NCBI RefSeq assembly: GCF_020080835.1 | Contig: NC_058159.1 | Coordinates: 10,850,001 to 10,914,000, forward strand | Reading direction: 5' to 3' | DNA from: Cotesia glomerata | Taxonomy: Eukaryota; Arthropoda; Insecta; Hymenoptera; Braconidae | DNA length: 64,000 nt | Shown: in pieces, positions 45,133 to 55,645 of the stretch | Layout: every line of letters starts with the position of its first letter | Position numbering within the stretch: position 1 is the stretch's first letter | Program-made: the position numbers and the translations under genes | The notes under the pieces: generated by a model | The model's input: the letters and a program-made list of their open reading frames with translations, nothing else | Database searches by the model: none | Told to the model about the DNA's origin: nothing

Positions 45133-45192
45133 GGAGTTAGCGGGAAGTTATAGGGATGGCCCTTAGGGTCAACCGTTTTCCTAATTTTTTTT
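45133..45192 (+). repeat. Left 60-bp terminal inverted repeat
   Basis: Pairs with 52,157-52,216. A core of it, AATTAGGAAAACGGTTGA in inverse, also appears at 58,545. Confidence 0.75.
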
Positions 45193-45869
45193 ATTTTCTT
45201 GTCTGTGACAGTAGCGTGAATTTACCGTGATTCGACAGTATATTGAGCGTACAGTGTCGGTCATATCATCGTTGATTCACTTGCGTACATTCATCTTTTC
45301 TGCACCCACAGTCAGTAAATCAACGGTTGTAAAACAGACGTTTATTACTCATTCTTCTATTACTTGGAGGTGCATAACTAATGTTTGCATCGTAAAATCA
45401 CCGTATATATTTAATTAATCTATAGTAGTTGTCGTTGACAACGGTATCCATTGCTGACTGACAAATCGCTCAATAAAAACGAATCTTATATGGTGAAACG
45501 ACCGTAAAACAACCGTGAATTAACCGTGCTTTCACCGTGTCGCCGAAACTGCCAATGAAGCGAAATCTCTTTTAAAAATGTCATGAGTGAAAGCAAAATC
45601 TCTTTTGAAAATGTCATGAGTGTTGAAACTAGTGTTTTCTCCTGACATTTATGTGTAAGTATTGTTCTACAAGTGCGATACAAAATCAATAGACACAACT
45701 TTAGTTCAAGAAATCGCTTGATTTTTGTAAGGCGAGTGTAGAACACAACCTCATCCACTTCGCTTATGAGGCGTGAATTTGCGGTAAACCATCAACTAGT
45801 CAGCTCGCAAAAGAAATTTTTGTAAAACCATTACTCATCACTGATGATTTTATTTTAAAAAAGAGTTAT

Positions 45870-46094
45870 GTGCCTGTTTATGACGTTCACTCTTTAGAAC
45901 TAGACGAAATAAATTGTTCATTCCGATATGTTTTAAAGTATGAGAAGGGTTTCTCAATGAGAACATCTGCCAGAATGGCCGTGGAAGATTTATGTGATAA
46001 TGCCGTGAATGATATTCAAAAAAGTATTGCTGAAAATGTGATTGCTAATTTACTCCGAAATCAAAGCAAGCAAAACTTTATTCACGCAATATAA
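45870..46094 (+). CDS. Unrecognised 74-residue frame upstream of the YqaJ-like remnant
   Basis: Helix-prone sequence (MRTSARMAVEDLCDNAVNDI in the middle) with no family I recognise. It lies inside the same TIR-bounded region and on the same strand as the YqaJ-like remnant, and could be an earlier exon or fragment of the same gene. Weak evidence for being real. Confidence 0.25.
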   Translation: MPVYDVHSLELDEINCSFRYVLKYEKGFSMRTSARMAVEDLCDNAVNDIQKSIAENVIANLLRNQSKQNFIHAI

Positions 46095-46174
46095 TTTTTA
46101 GAGATGTTAAACTTTGTGATTATCACAATCTTTAGGTTAAGATATACAATTACCAAATATTAAATTTATGTTTG

Positions 46175-46513
46175 AATACCGTAAAGAAGAATGAATCACA
46201 AGAGTGGTTTTCTACGAGAAAAAATCCAATCAGCGCTTTCTAAAAAGCACACTCCATTAAAACTAGCAAAAAAAATGACAGTAGAACTTTGGCAGATGAT
46301 TTAGTAAATAATTCTAAACCAACGACAAAAGCAATGGAGTATGGTGTGAAGAATGAAACAAAGACTGGTGAAGCATATATGAAACAATTTGATGTCGATG
46401 TAGTATCGATTGGCTTATTTGTTAAGCCATTTCAATCATGGCTGTGTGTCAGTGTTGATGGCATAGTCGTTAAAAATGGTGAAGTCATGAAAGTTTTGGA
46501 AATTAAGTTGTAA
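46175..46513 (+). pseudogene. YqaJ-type (lambda exonuclease-like) nuclease remnant
   Basis: The frame shows an EWFSTRKNPISAF block at about 46,210. It then gives AMEYGVKNETKTGEAYM, VSIGLFVKPFQSWLCVSVDG and VLEIKL. In the YqaJ family these positions read like an E..A...Y segment, a W-S-P-D-G motif and an L-E-I-K motif, the last two holding metal-binding Asp, Glu and Lys. Here the middle motif is SVDG, so Asp is kept. The front has in-frame stops and the end is cut by the pogo-like element at 46,557. Such 5'-3' exonucleases act with single-strand annealing proteins in phage recombination and are found in animal mobile elements. Confidence 0.6.
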
Positions 46514-46556
46514 TGGAGTGATCGTTACCCGTTAAAGACCCTTTTATCAACACTAA

Positions 46557-49233
46557 CAAGGGGAGGATACGACCTTGGGGAAACCGATTTTGATAATCTT
46601 TGACGTAGTGGTAGTACACTATGTGGGTATACTACCTCTGAAATACTAAAGTGCAATACTCAAAAATGGCTGAGAAAAACGCACTCAAAGTTTACCCAGC
46701 ACTATAATATATTAATAGGTAAATAATTGATACATTAAATTATTCGTTAATAAAAAATTTTTCAATTTTAAACTTCATTTCTATAAATTATCTGCGGTGG
46801 TACAAACAAATAATAAGTCGAAAATTAAATGGAAAATTATACATTTTTTTAATTAATTAAAGCAATATTTTATAATTACGTATTATGAGATATTATTACA
46901 TGATCCTGAGTGATACTTATGATAAAAACATTCAAAACAAAAAGTTTTTCTACACCAAGAACAACAAATAAATGCTGCTTTTTTACAATGACACGGTATT
47001 TTTAAACGGTCTAATGAGAAACACCCATCATTGACATTAGTAAAAAAAATTTCTTGTGTCACAAAGCCCGCTGGCGAACCAGGCATATTCCATCATGTCT
47101 CGAAATATTGGCGCTGACAATTGGTGATGAATAATCGAATGAATTTTTATGCAATCCTCTCGGGAATGAATTTCATAATTCTTGTCTAGAAGTTCAGAGG
47201 TACTTTGCAATCGTTTGATAAAATTTTTCACTTGTCTATAGAAATAGACATCACATGGTTGAACTAACGGAGTACATTTTGGAGGTATAACTTTAAATGT
47301 GCATGTAGGCATTTTTATCATCCTGAAATATTTCATCATATAATTCTGGCTTCACTTGTCCTGTCCACGAGTCAATAATTAAAAAGAAATTTATTTTTTG
47401 AACATATGGCATTAAACATTTCTCTAGAAAATTTTTATAGAGAGTAGTTGTCAGTTTTCCTGATTTTGATGATGTGACAATAACATTTTTGTATTTTTTT
47501 AAATATTCTTCTACGTTTTTCTTTATTCTTGGCCCAAAATCACCTGTAGGCTCTTGTAAACAAATAAAAACATGTGGTAGTAATTTTCCAGATAATGTTA
47601 TGCTATATTGTGCAGTATATGAGTGTGACACCTTGGTCATGTCTTGTACTTTTGCAAATACTGTTTTGCTTCCTTTTTCCGTCAGTGTCCTATTAAACAT
47701 TGATTGGTATTGACATCCTGAAAATATGAATTTTAAAAAATCTAATGATTAACTTCGATTAAATTTAATAATGGAATAAAAAATAATTAGTTTACCGTTA
47801 GAAAATTTATATACCTGTTTGATCTGTATTAATAACGAAGTCACTATCGAAGTTAGATATCAATTGTTTTGTTTGAATGCGAAACATTTATGCAGAGGCG
47901 ATAATTTCTGGCATGGTGTGAACTTCTTTGTCTGTTACAAATTTTGTAATTTTGCGTTGACGAATGTTGTGTCTTTGTTTAAATTTTTTTACCCATGGGT
48001 CGGACGCTGTAAATTAAAGATTAGGAAACTGGCTGGCTGCAGCTAAAGCCCATTGCTGCAAATTTCGTGTAGTCACTTGTTGATAATTTTGTCTTGCCTC
48101 GACGAAGCGGTCATACGTCCAAGAATCAATCACATGATATTTATCAAATTTAGTTCCACCATGTTCAACATCTTTTTCCCATACTTTCAAATGATCCATT
48201 CTCTTCAAATGACTACATCCATTTTTTTGTAATGTCTCTTGTTTCCATGAAGGGTGAGCTTTTGCTGTTTAAAACTTTAATTTTATATTCCAGAGGAATA
48301 TAATCCATCATTTTTTGTTTTTTTTTTTTCATCTGGAACATAGTCATCAACTGAATTATCTTCTACTGCTTCAAAATTTCCGTCTGGGCATTCTTCTTGA
48401 GCATGAATCAATTCTTGATCGCTTACGAACTTCTTTTTATTTAACATATCTAACGTATTATCATATAATTCTCTACCAATCAACATAGCATCTTCAGATA
48501 GAGTGTCAGAAGATGTTTTTGCAATTAAATCACTTTCAAGAAGTAAACCTTCATAATACACCATCTTTTAGCCGTTGCTTCGATAAATCACTATGTAAGG
48601 ATGTATCAGGAGTGTTTTCATCTCCATGAGAAGAACTGGTTTCGCTTGATGACATTTTATAAATTATAAAATAATTTTTAAAGTAAATTTCACTGCACAA
48701 ATACGTCTGTTCGTGTCGAAATTCAGAAACTAACTGCTATAGTCAAGCTTCTGAAAAAGTGGTGGGACTAACATAGGTTCAAGGACAACAACATGACTAT
48801 TCTTCCGGTGGGCCAACAGAGCTTGAATCGATGTACAGTTTACAATAACTCGAGGACAAGAATTATTGTACCCTCATACCATATTCGACCCTTCTTATTG
48901 TCTGGCGCAGGTATATATTTTTCAGTTAAACTTATAATGAATATGAGAGTTATAAGAATTATTCATGAATTACAAATATCTCATGATATACACCTTAGAT
49001 AATTTATAGAAATGAAGTTGAAAATAAAAAAATATTTTATTAAAGAATAATTTAATGTATCAATTATTTACCTATTAATATATTATAGTGCTGAGTAAAC
49101 TTTGAGTGCGTTTTTCTCAGCCATTTTTGAGTATTGCACTTTAGTATTTCAGAGGTAGTATACCCACATGGTGTACTATCACTGCGTCAAAGATTATCCA
49201 AATCCGTTTCCCCAAGGTCGTATCCTCCCCTTG
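46557..49233 (-). mobile_element. Pogo-like DNA transposon nested in the YqaJ-bearing element
   Basis: 2,677 bp, tips CAAGGGGAGGATACGACC on the left and its inverse on the right. The arms are similar for about 240 bp (46,557-46,795 and 48,998-49,233). It is flanked by TAA on both sides (46,554-46,556 and 49,234-49,236), which fits a TA-type target. It encodes a broken minus-strand DDE transposase. Insertion interrupts sequence that follows the LEIK motif of the YqaJ remnant. Confidence 0.8.
46883..48655 (-). pseudogene. Pogo-like DDE transposase, broken
   Basis: Pieces in order on the minus strand: an acidic start (MSSSETSSSHGDENTPD from 48,655); DNA-binding helix-turn-helix region at 48,208-48,014 with VTTRNLQQWALAAASQFPNL, as in Tc5/CENP-B-type proteins; the catalytic core at 47,870-47,040 with a NTDQTG block, YTAQYSITLSGKLLPHVFIC, FLIIDSWTGQ and KCTPLVQPCDVYFYRQVKNF. 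The Asp residues in the first, third and fourth of these fit the DDE/D triad. The end (47,086-46,883) is a Cys/His-rich finger (CHCKKAAFICCSWCRKTFCF). Stops and shifts interrupt it in at least four places, so it is not active. Confidence 0.75.
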
Positions 49234-49250
49234 TAAGTTAGTTATCGACG

Positions 49251-49270
49251 GATCACAGTGCACTGTGATC
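49251..49270. repeat. Perfect 20-bp palindrome
   Basis: GATCACAGTGCACTGTGATC is its own reverse complement. It lies 17 bp outside the pogo-like element, at the start of a dispersed repeat. Confidence 0.9.
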
Positions 49271-49695
49271 TTGTCACACGAATTTTATTCCCGTGTGCGT
49301 CATTCCCTGCGCCTAGTGTTGGCAACAGATCCACACTCAGTGTATTTCTAAAATTTGACTATTTTGTATTAATTTGATTAATTTATTTATTGTATTTTAT
49401 TTATTATTATTTATATTTGAGAATGATCATATTATTATTATTAGTTCATAAGTAATTAAGTTAATTCTTATTTCAGATATTAATATTGAACTGTTTTAAT
49501 TTAATTCAATTATTATTGTATTGTTATATATCGCTGTAAAATGTACTAAGAGCAGGAAACTACGGGATCAGGTTAGACTGGATTCTCAATTAAAAAACAC
49601 TGAAATATAATTAACAATATGGACTAGAAATTTATTTACACAATATACACTTAATATTTAATTAATAAGTTAGCGGATTGACTTAATAAAAGCAA
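49271..49695. repeat. Dispersed repeat related to 25.9 kb and 4.9 kb sequences
   Basis: 49,271-49,350 matches the inverse of 25,900-25,978: shared blocks include TTATTCCC, CCCTGCGCC and GGCAACAGATCCACACTC. 49,555-49,690 matches 4,930-5,060. Together they suggest one larger dispersed element of which each site keeps a part. Confidence 0.55.
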
Positions 49696-50125
49696 ATACG
49701 TTAAGGGGTTAGGGGTAGTCAGAATTTTCAAAAAATCAATTATTTTTTTTTTGCATTTTCGTTATGTGTAATATCTTAAAAATATTCTCTGAAAATTTCA
49801 AGTCGATCTGATAATTAGTTTTTGAGTTATTCGACAAATAACAAAGAGAGCTCGGGTACTTCAAAGCGCTCGGGAGCAGATAGCTAGCGGCAGCTTCAAG
49901 AAACCCCCTTTTAGGGTTCTATTGTCATCCATGAACTAAGACTTTGGTGTATGTAGTAGTACCTAAATTTATAAATACCTAAATATATATAATTACAATT
50001 TCTAGGTAGTATAAGTGCTACAAATTATATTTTTTTCGCTACGTCACTAGTATGCCTGTGGCAGTTGCGGAGAGCAGTCGATAGTTGTGCGTTACTAAAA
50101 TATATTATTTTTGAAGTTATTTATT

Positions 50126-51874
50126 ATGGGACGTGATACGAGAAAAGTTTCGAGAGAAGTTCGGAAATCTGAAAATATCCGTAAGTCGTATTCAAAGAAA
50201 CGAAAAAATATATTTAACCCAAAAAACGGCGGAACGTGATGAAAGTGTTCGGAGTACATCGTCTAAAAAACTGAAACAAAATACTAAAAACGATGTACCC
50301 GAAAGTTGCACCTCTGAATTTCGAATAATTAATTTTATTACGGTATTCACTGCCATTTCTGCTCTTGTGAAATGTAAGAAATGTGATGGAAACATTGAAT
50401 TTCTAACAGCTAGTACACGTGGGCTGGGATTTAAAATTGTAGTTTCATGTAATAACTGTGACAGTGAATATATTCCTTCCTGCTCTTTCATTGGGCATTC
50501 TTATGAAATAAATAGACGCTTTATTTTTGTGATGAGAATACTAGGGATAGGATACGAAGGTTTGTGCAAGTTTTGTGGCCTGATGGACATGCCGTCTTTT
50601 TTAGATATAGCTACGCATACAATATTATTGAAGCACATTTTAGATTGTGGTAAAACCGTTGCAGAAGCCTTGATGAAAAAAGCTGTGAATCAAGAAAAAG
50701 AAGCGACAAGTGAAAATGAGAATAAGAACGATTTGACTGTATCGGCAGATGTAACCTGGCAAAAACGGGGATTTACATCGTCATTTGGAGGTTCTTCTAT
50801 AATTGACTATTATACTGGAAATATTCTTGATATAAACATTAAAAGTGCTTATTGTAAGCTATGTGAGTATTGGAAAAAGAAAAGAAATACGGTGAGTTCG
50901 AGGAATGGTATGAATCGCATGAAAATGAGTGTAGTGCTAATCACAAGGGGTCTTCGGGGAAAATGGAGGTGGATGCGATGATTGAAATGTTTCAGCAGTC
51001 TGAAACAAAACATGGAGTTAAATATACAAACTACATTGGCGATGGTGATTCGAAAACCTATTCTGGAATTATAAAAGCAGATCCTTACAAAAATACAACC
51101 ATAAATAAAAAGGAATGTATAGGCCATGTTCAGAAGCGGATGGGGACTCGACTGCGTACTCTGAAAACTAAAAAAAAAGGTCTTGGTGGTAGAGGTAGGC
51201 TTACAGGAAAAGTAATAGACAAATTAACTGTGTACTATGGTTTATCAATACGTCGTCATTGCGATTCTATTGAAGATATGAAATCTGCTATTATGGCAAC
51301 TTTTTACCACTACGGTTCGACTGATGAAAATCCGAATCATGATATGTGTCCCAAAGGCGAAGATTCTTGGTGTTCTTACCAGCGCGCTGAAGCAAGTGGA
51401 GAGCTTGATACTTATACTCAAGATTATTCTCCCTTACCTCCTGATGTTTTAAAAGCTATTAAACCGATTTACGACGATCTCAGTAATGATAATTTACTTT
51501 CAAGATGTGTAGGTGGATTCAATAAAAATAATAATGAGAGCTTCAACCAACTAGTATGGAAAATATGCTCAAAAACCGTGAATACTAGTTCTACTATCGT
51601 ACAAATTGCTGCATACATAGCTACTTGTATATTTAATGAAGGTACAAATTCATTATTAATGATTATGGATACCCTAGGACTTAATTGTGGGTCTAATTCC
51701 CATCGGTATGCTGAAAAATTGGATGCTGCACATGTGAAACTGGCAGATCAGCGCGCCAACGACAACACTCGGGAAGGCAGAATGCTTCGTAGGCAACAGC
51801 AAATTGATGTTTTGGAAACTTCCACAATGGCTGAACAACTGTTATATGGCCCAGGAATAAATGACTCGATGTAA
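50126..51874 (+). pseudogene. Mutator/Phantom-like transposase, two frameshifts
   Basis: The best start is ATG at 50,126 (MGRDTRKVSREV). A shift near 50,235 moves the frame to 50,133-50,981, and another near 50,880-50,900, in an A-rich run, to 50,870-51,874. Features: CKKC and CNNC near 85 and 105; an SADVTWQKRGFTSSFGGSS block with the first likely catalytic Asp; a CKLC..HEN.C zinc-binding set; GSSGKMEVDAMIEMF; the hallmark YIGDGDSKTY; KKECIGHVQKRMGTRLR; CVGGFNKNNNESFNQLVW near the end. This combination is that of the Mutator-like transposase domain common in insect genomes. Its immediate flank at 49,700 (AAGGGGTTAGGGGTAGTCAG) may be another terminus. The right TIR at 52,157 is 280 bp past the stop. 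Confidence 0.75.
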
Positions 51875-52156
51875 GTAATTTAATAATTCGTATTTCTGCA
51901 CGTGAATCTAGTGTGAAACTAAACGCGTTTTTCTCAAAACTATGTTTTTTGAACTGGTGACAACTGTAACTCGAAAACCGCTCAGTAGATTTTAATAAAA
52001 TTTATACAGCTTTTAGAATACATAATAAACTCGGGCCTGATCGAAGGATTTTTTTTTTTCAAAAATATCGATTTTTTAGGACCAATTAACTGTTGATTTT
52101 TTCCCAAAAATCTAGACAAAAATTTCCTGAGGCCGCCATTTTGTTAATTTTTGAAA

Positions 52157-52216
52157 AAAAAAAATTAGGAAAACGGTTGACCCTAAAAGCCATCCCTGCA
52201 ACTTCCCGCTAATTCC
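52157..52216 (-). repeat. Right 60-bp terminal inverted repeat
   Basis: Inverse partner of 45,133-45,192, with about five differences. Confidence 0.75.
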
Positions 52217-52238
52217 GTTAATACCTGGCCGCTTTTTT

Positions 52239-52252
52239 ATGTGTGTGTGTGT
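52239..52252. repeat. (TG)n next to R1 3' end, copy 1
   Basis: A short TGTGTG tract followed by a T run, marking the poly(A)/(AC)n end of the minus-strand LINE fragment. Confidence 0.8.
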
Positions 52253-52920
52253 TTTTTTTTTTTTTTTGTTTTAAGGAGGGGGGGAATCCTTCTTACGGGT
52301 TCTAGACATAGTTGGTTGGCCTGGATATGTGGCGACTCGACGCAGCGTCATACTAAAACTCGACACTAACGCCCCTACCCACTGAACCTTAAACCCCTTT
52401 TCCTTCTTTCCTCTAATCCCTCATGGAAACCGCCGTCAGGCATTACTTCGTGAAGGGAGGATCTAGCTACTACTCTTCCTTCTGGTGGCTAAGATGTTAA
52501 CTACCTTCCTTCTGTCTTCTGCTATTTGCTCTTCTTCTTTCGGTGGAACGCAAGTCTTTAAGGACTTCTGTTGCAAACGTGTTGGTAGCGTTCCAGGCAG
52601 CTTCTGATGACAACATTGCTTCCACTAGTGAATCTGGTTGCATTCTCTGGTTCAGGATCCTCTCCAGTTCTTCACGCTGTGGATTGAAACGAGGACATAC
52701 AAAGGAGACGTGCTCCGCGTCTTCAGCAGCTCCTGGGCAGGACGGGCACTCCGAAGAGTCATCGTGCTTAAAGCGGTGTAGATACTCTCGAAAACACCCA
52801 TGTCCCGACAACATCTGTGTAAGATAGTAATGAAGACCTCACCGTGATTCCGGTTAAGCCAAATGTCGATCCCTCGAGGTTAATGGAGACGGTGCGTCCA
52901 CCTACCCTTCTCTGCAGCAT
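52253..52920 (-). pseudogene. R1-clade LINE 3' end, copy 1
   Basis: The minus-strand frame 52,814-52,497 is the end of an R1-type ORF2: MLSGHGCFREYLHRFKHDDS, then the zinc finger CPSCPGAAEDAEHVSFVC (CX2C..HX4C intact), then a helical tail. It is followed by a short 3' region and poly(A) at about 52,270-52,250. 5' truncated, like most LINE copies. Nearly identical to copy 2 at 52,946-53,548. Confidence 0.85.
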
Positions 52921-52945
52921 GTATGTGTGTGTGTGTGTGTGTGTG
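52921..52945. repeat. (TG)12 microsatellite between two LINE copies
   Basis: An uninterrupted TG run separates the two tandem R1 fragments and directly abuts the poly(A) of copy 2. Confidence 0.95.
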
Positions 52946-53548
52946 CTTTTTTTTTAGGGGGGGGGGAATCCTTTTTACGGATTCTAGGCATAGCTGTTTG
53001 GCCTGGATATGTGGCGACTCGACGCAGCGTCATACTAACTCGACACTAACGCTTCTACCCACTAAACCCTAAACTCCTTTTCCTTCTTTCCTCTAATCCC
53101 TCATGGAAACCGCTGTCAGGCATTACTTCGTGAAGGGAGGATCTAGCTACTGCTCTTCCTTCTGGTGGCTAAGGTGTTAACTACCTTCCTTCTATCTTCT
53201 GCTATTTGCTCTTCTTCTTTCGGTGGAACGCAAGTCTTTAAGGACTTCTGTTGCAAACGTGTTGGTAGCGTTCCAGGCAGCTTCTGATGACAACATTGCT
53301 TCCACTAGTGAATCTGGTTGCATTCTCTGGTTCAGGATCCTCTCCAGTTCTTCACGCTGTGGATTGAAACGAGGACATACAAAGGAGACGTGCTCCGCGT
53401 CTTCAGCAGCTCCTGGGCAGGACGGGCACTCCGAAGAGTCATCGTGCTTAAAGCGGTGTAGATACTCTCGAAAACACCCATGTCCCGACAACATCTGTGT
53501 AAGATAGTAATTGACCTCACCGTGATTCCGGTTAAGCCAAATGTCGAT
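52946..53548 (-). pseudogene. R1-clade LINE 3' end, copy 2
   Basis: Frame 53,494-53,192 repeats the copy 1 peptide without visible change in its first 100 residues, including the zinc finger. The DNA differs by few substitutions and small indels. It is followed in its own sense by the 3' region and a T9/G10 tract at 52,946-52,967. The 5' end is lost in the assembly gap. Confidence 0.85.
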
Positions 53549-53561
53549 CCGAGGTATGAGA

Positions 53562-53661
53562 NNNNNNNNNNNNNNNNNNNNNNNNNNNNNNNNNNNNNNN
53601 NNNNNNNNNNNNNNNNNNNNNNNNNNNNNNNNNNNNNNNNNNNNNNNNNNNNNNNNNNNNN
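53562..53661. other. Assembly gap (100 N)
   Basis: 100 N between the R1 fragments and the Helitron. The true distance is unknown. Confidence 0.99.
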
Positions 53662-53688
53662 GTTTATATAAAAGATTTCAAATCAGCT

Positions 53689-55528
53689 ATGGAACATGTT
53701 CCGCGCGATTGTGTTAATTTAAAAATTATCATACGATCAGATAAAAAACCTGTTGATCAGCATACACGAAGATATAATGAACCCACTTCAAGTGAAGTTG
53801 CTGTTTTGATTGTTGGACAAGAATTTAATACAAGAGACATTGTTCTTAATCTTCGTAACAATAAAATTCAATATATAAATGAAATACATCGGTCCTATGA
53901 TTGTTTACAATATCCTTTAATTTTTTGTTACGGAGAAGATGGATATTCGATAAATATTCCTCAAATAAATCCTATTTCTGGGCAGCCATATGGAAATAAA
54001 AACGTATCAGCTATGTCTTTCTACGCTTATAGAATTGTGCTTAGGCATAATAACCATAATCATTTACATCACTTCAGGATCATTGGTTTAATCAATTTTT
54101 TAGTCGATATGTATGCTAAGAATTGAATTCCAAGAAGAACTTATCTTTTTATACGAAATAATAATCAATCGAAATTTACGCGCTGAAAATTATATTCATT
54201 TGCAAGATGCTTTAAGAAAAAGGTGAAGAAACATTGGCAATTGAGGGTAATTGGGAAGTTGGTAATACTTCCATCATCATTCACGGGAGGATATCGTTAT
54301 ATGCACGCAATTAACCACTGGGAAAGATGGTATGGTCCTTTATATTAAGATCATTTGGGAAACCAGATCTATTTATAACTTTTACCTGCAATCCAAAATG
54401 GAGTGAAAATAGTAGAAAGAGTGAACTTATTACAGGAACAAAAATCTCCAAGATGACCGTCAAGTGATATAATAGCTAGGGTATTCCGGATAAAGAAGTA
54501 AAAATTAATTAATTTAATAACGAAAAGAACGTCATATTTGGAGAAACATTGAAAGCTTATATGTATACTGTTGAGTGGCAAAAAACGTTGGTCTTCCCCA
54601 CATTCATATTATACTATATGGCTGAAAGATAAAATTTAAACCAAGAACAGATAGATACTGTCATTAGTGCAGAAATCCCTAATCCAAAAACAGATCCAAT
54701 TTTATTTGAAGTTGTTAAGAATAATATGATACATGGTCCATGTAGACAAATAAATCCTCGGTGTCAATGTATGAGTGATGGAAAATGTACAAAAAATTTT
54801 CCTAAGCAATTACTTCAGGAAACTCAAACCGGTGATGATAATTATCCAAAATATAGACGAAGAAGTTCATCTGATGGTGGTTTTACTGTAAAGATACCTA
54901 CTCAATTAGGTGAATTTGAGGTGGATAATCGATGGATAGTACCTATAACCCTTTACTATCAAGATTATGTAAAGCTCACGTTAACGTCGAGTATTGTAAT
55001 TCTGCGAAATCTGTTAAATATATCTGTAAATACATGAACAAAGGAAGTGACCAAGCCACTTATTCGGTTAACGATGAAAATAACGAAATCGAAATTTTTC
55101 AATCGGGTCGATACATTAGTTCCTCAGAAGCTGTTTGGAGGATATTAGGTTTTCCGATTCATGAGAGAGACCCAACAGTCGTTCATTTAGCAGTTCATCT
55201 GGAAAACGTTCAAAGAGTTTATTTCAATAATAACACAAATATACATTTTGCGGTATCGCCTCTAAAAACTACGTTGACAGAGTTTTTTAAATTATGTTCT
55301 GAAGATGACTTTGCTAAAACTTTATTATATAGTGAAGTACCTGCTTATTACACTTGGCGTCTTTATGTATTTAAACGTAGAAAAATAGGTCAAAATGTTC
55401 CTAATTATCCTGAAATTAAAAAAAGTAATGCTTTGGGTAGAGTTTATACAGTACACCCTAACAATTTTGAATGTTATTGTTTAAGAATGTTACTTCATAA
55501 AATACGTGGACCTACATCTTTCCAATAA
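53689..55528 (+). pseudogene. Helitron Rep (HUH nuclease) portion, frameshifted
   Basis: Pieces: 53,689-54,126 (front domain with GYSINIPQINPISGQ and SFYAYRIVLRHNNHN); a strongly decayed stretch 54,127-54,690, in which RAENYIHLQDA and a frame-shifted PHIHI (the HUH pair, about 54,598-54,612) can be read; 54,726-55,037 with CMSDGKCTKNFPKQ and YRRRSSSDGG; and 54,932-55,528 with YNPLLSRLCKAHVNVEYCNS and KYICKYMNKGSDQA, where the two Tyr should be the strand-transfer residues. In working elements these join in one protein. At least four shifts or stops are present, so Rep is dead in this copy. Confidence 0.8.
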
Positions 55529-55645
55529 TTAAAAACGGTTAATAATCAAATTCATGAATTTTTTCAAGCTGCCTGTGCAGCACTCGGATTATTAGAAAAT
55601 GATGACCATTGGGATCAAGCAATAGAAGAAGCCACTATATATAAA

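Larger units (their letters stand above)
45133..52216. mobile_element. Region bounded by a 60-bp TIR pair (Mutator/Phantom-like?), with nested elements
   Basis: The left tip GGAGTTAGCGGGAAGTTATA and the inverse of the right tip, GGAATTAGCGGGAAGTTGCA, continue alike through GGGATGGC, AGGGTCAACCGTTTTCCTAA and a T tract. Between them lie a YqaJ-like remnant, a nested pogo-like element, a shared repeat (49,271-49,695) and a Mutator-like transposase. The MULE transposase makes a Mutator/Phantom assignment attractive. However, the 9 bp flanks do not match, so the two tips may belong to two different copies of one family. Confidence 0.5.
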
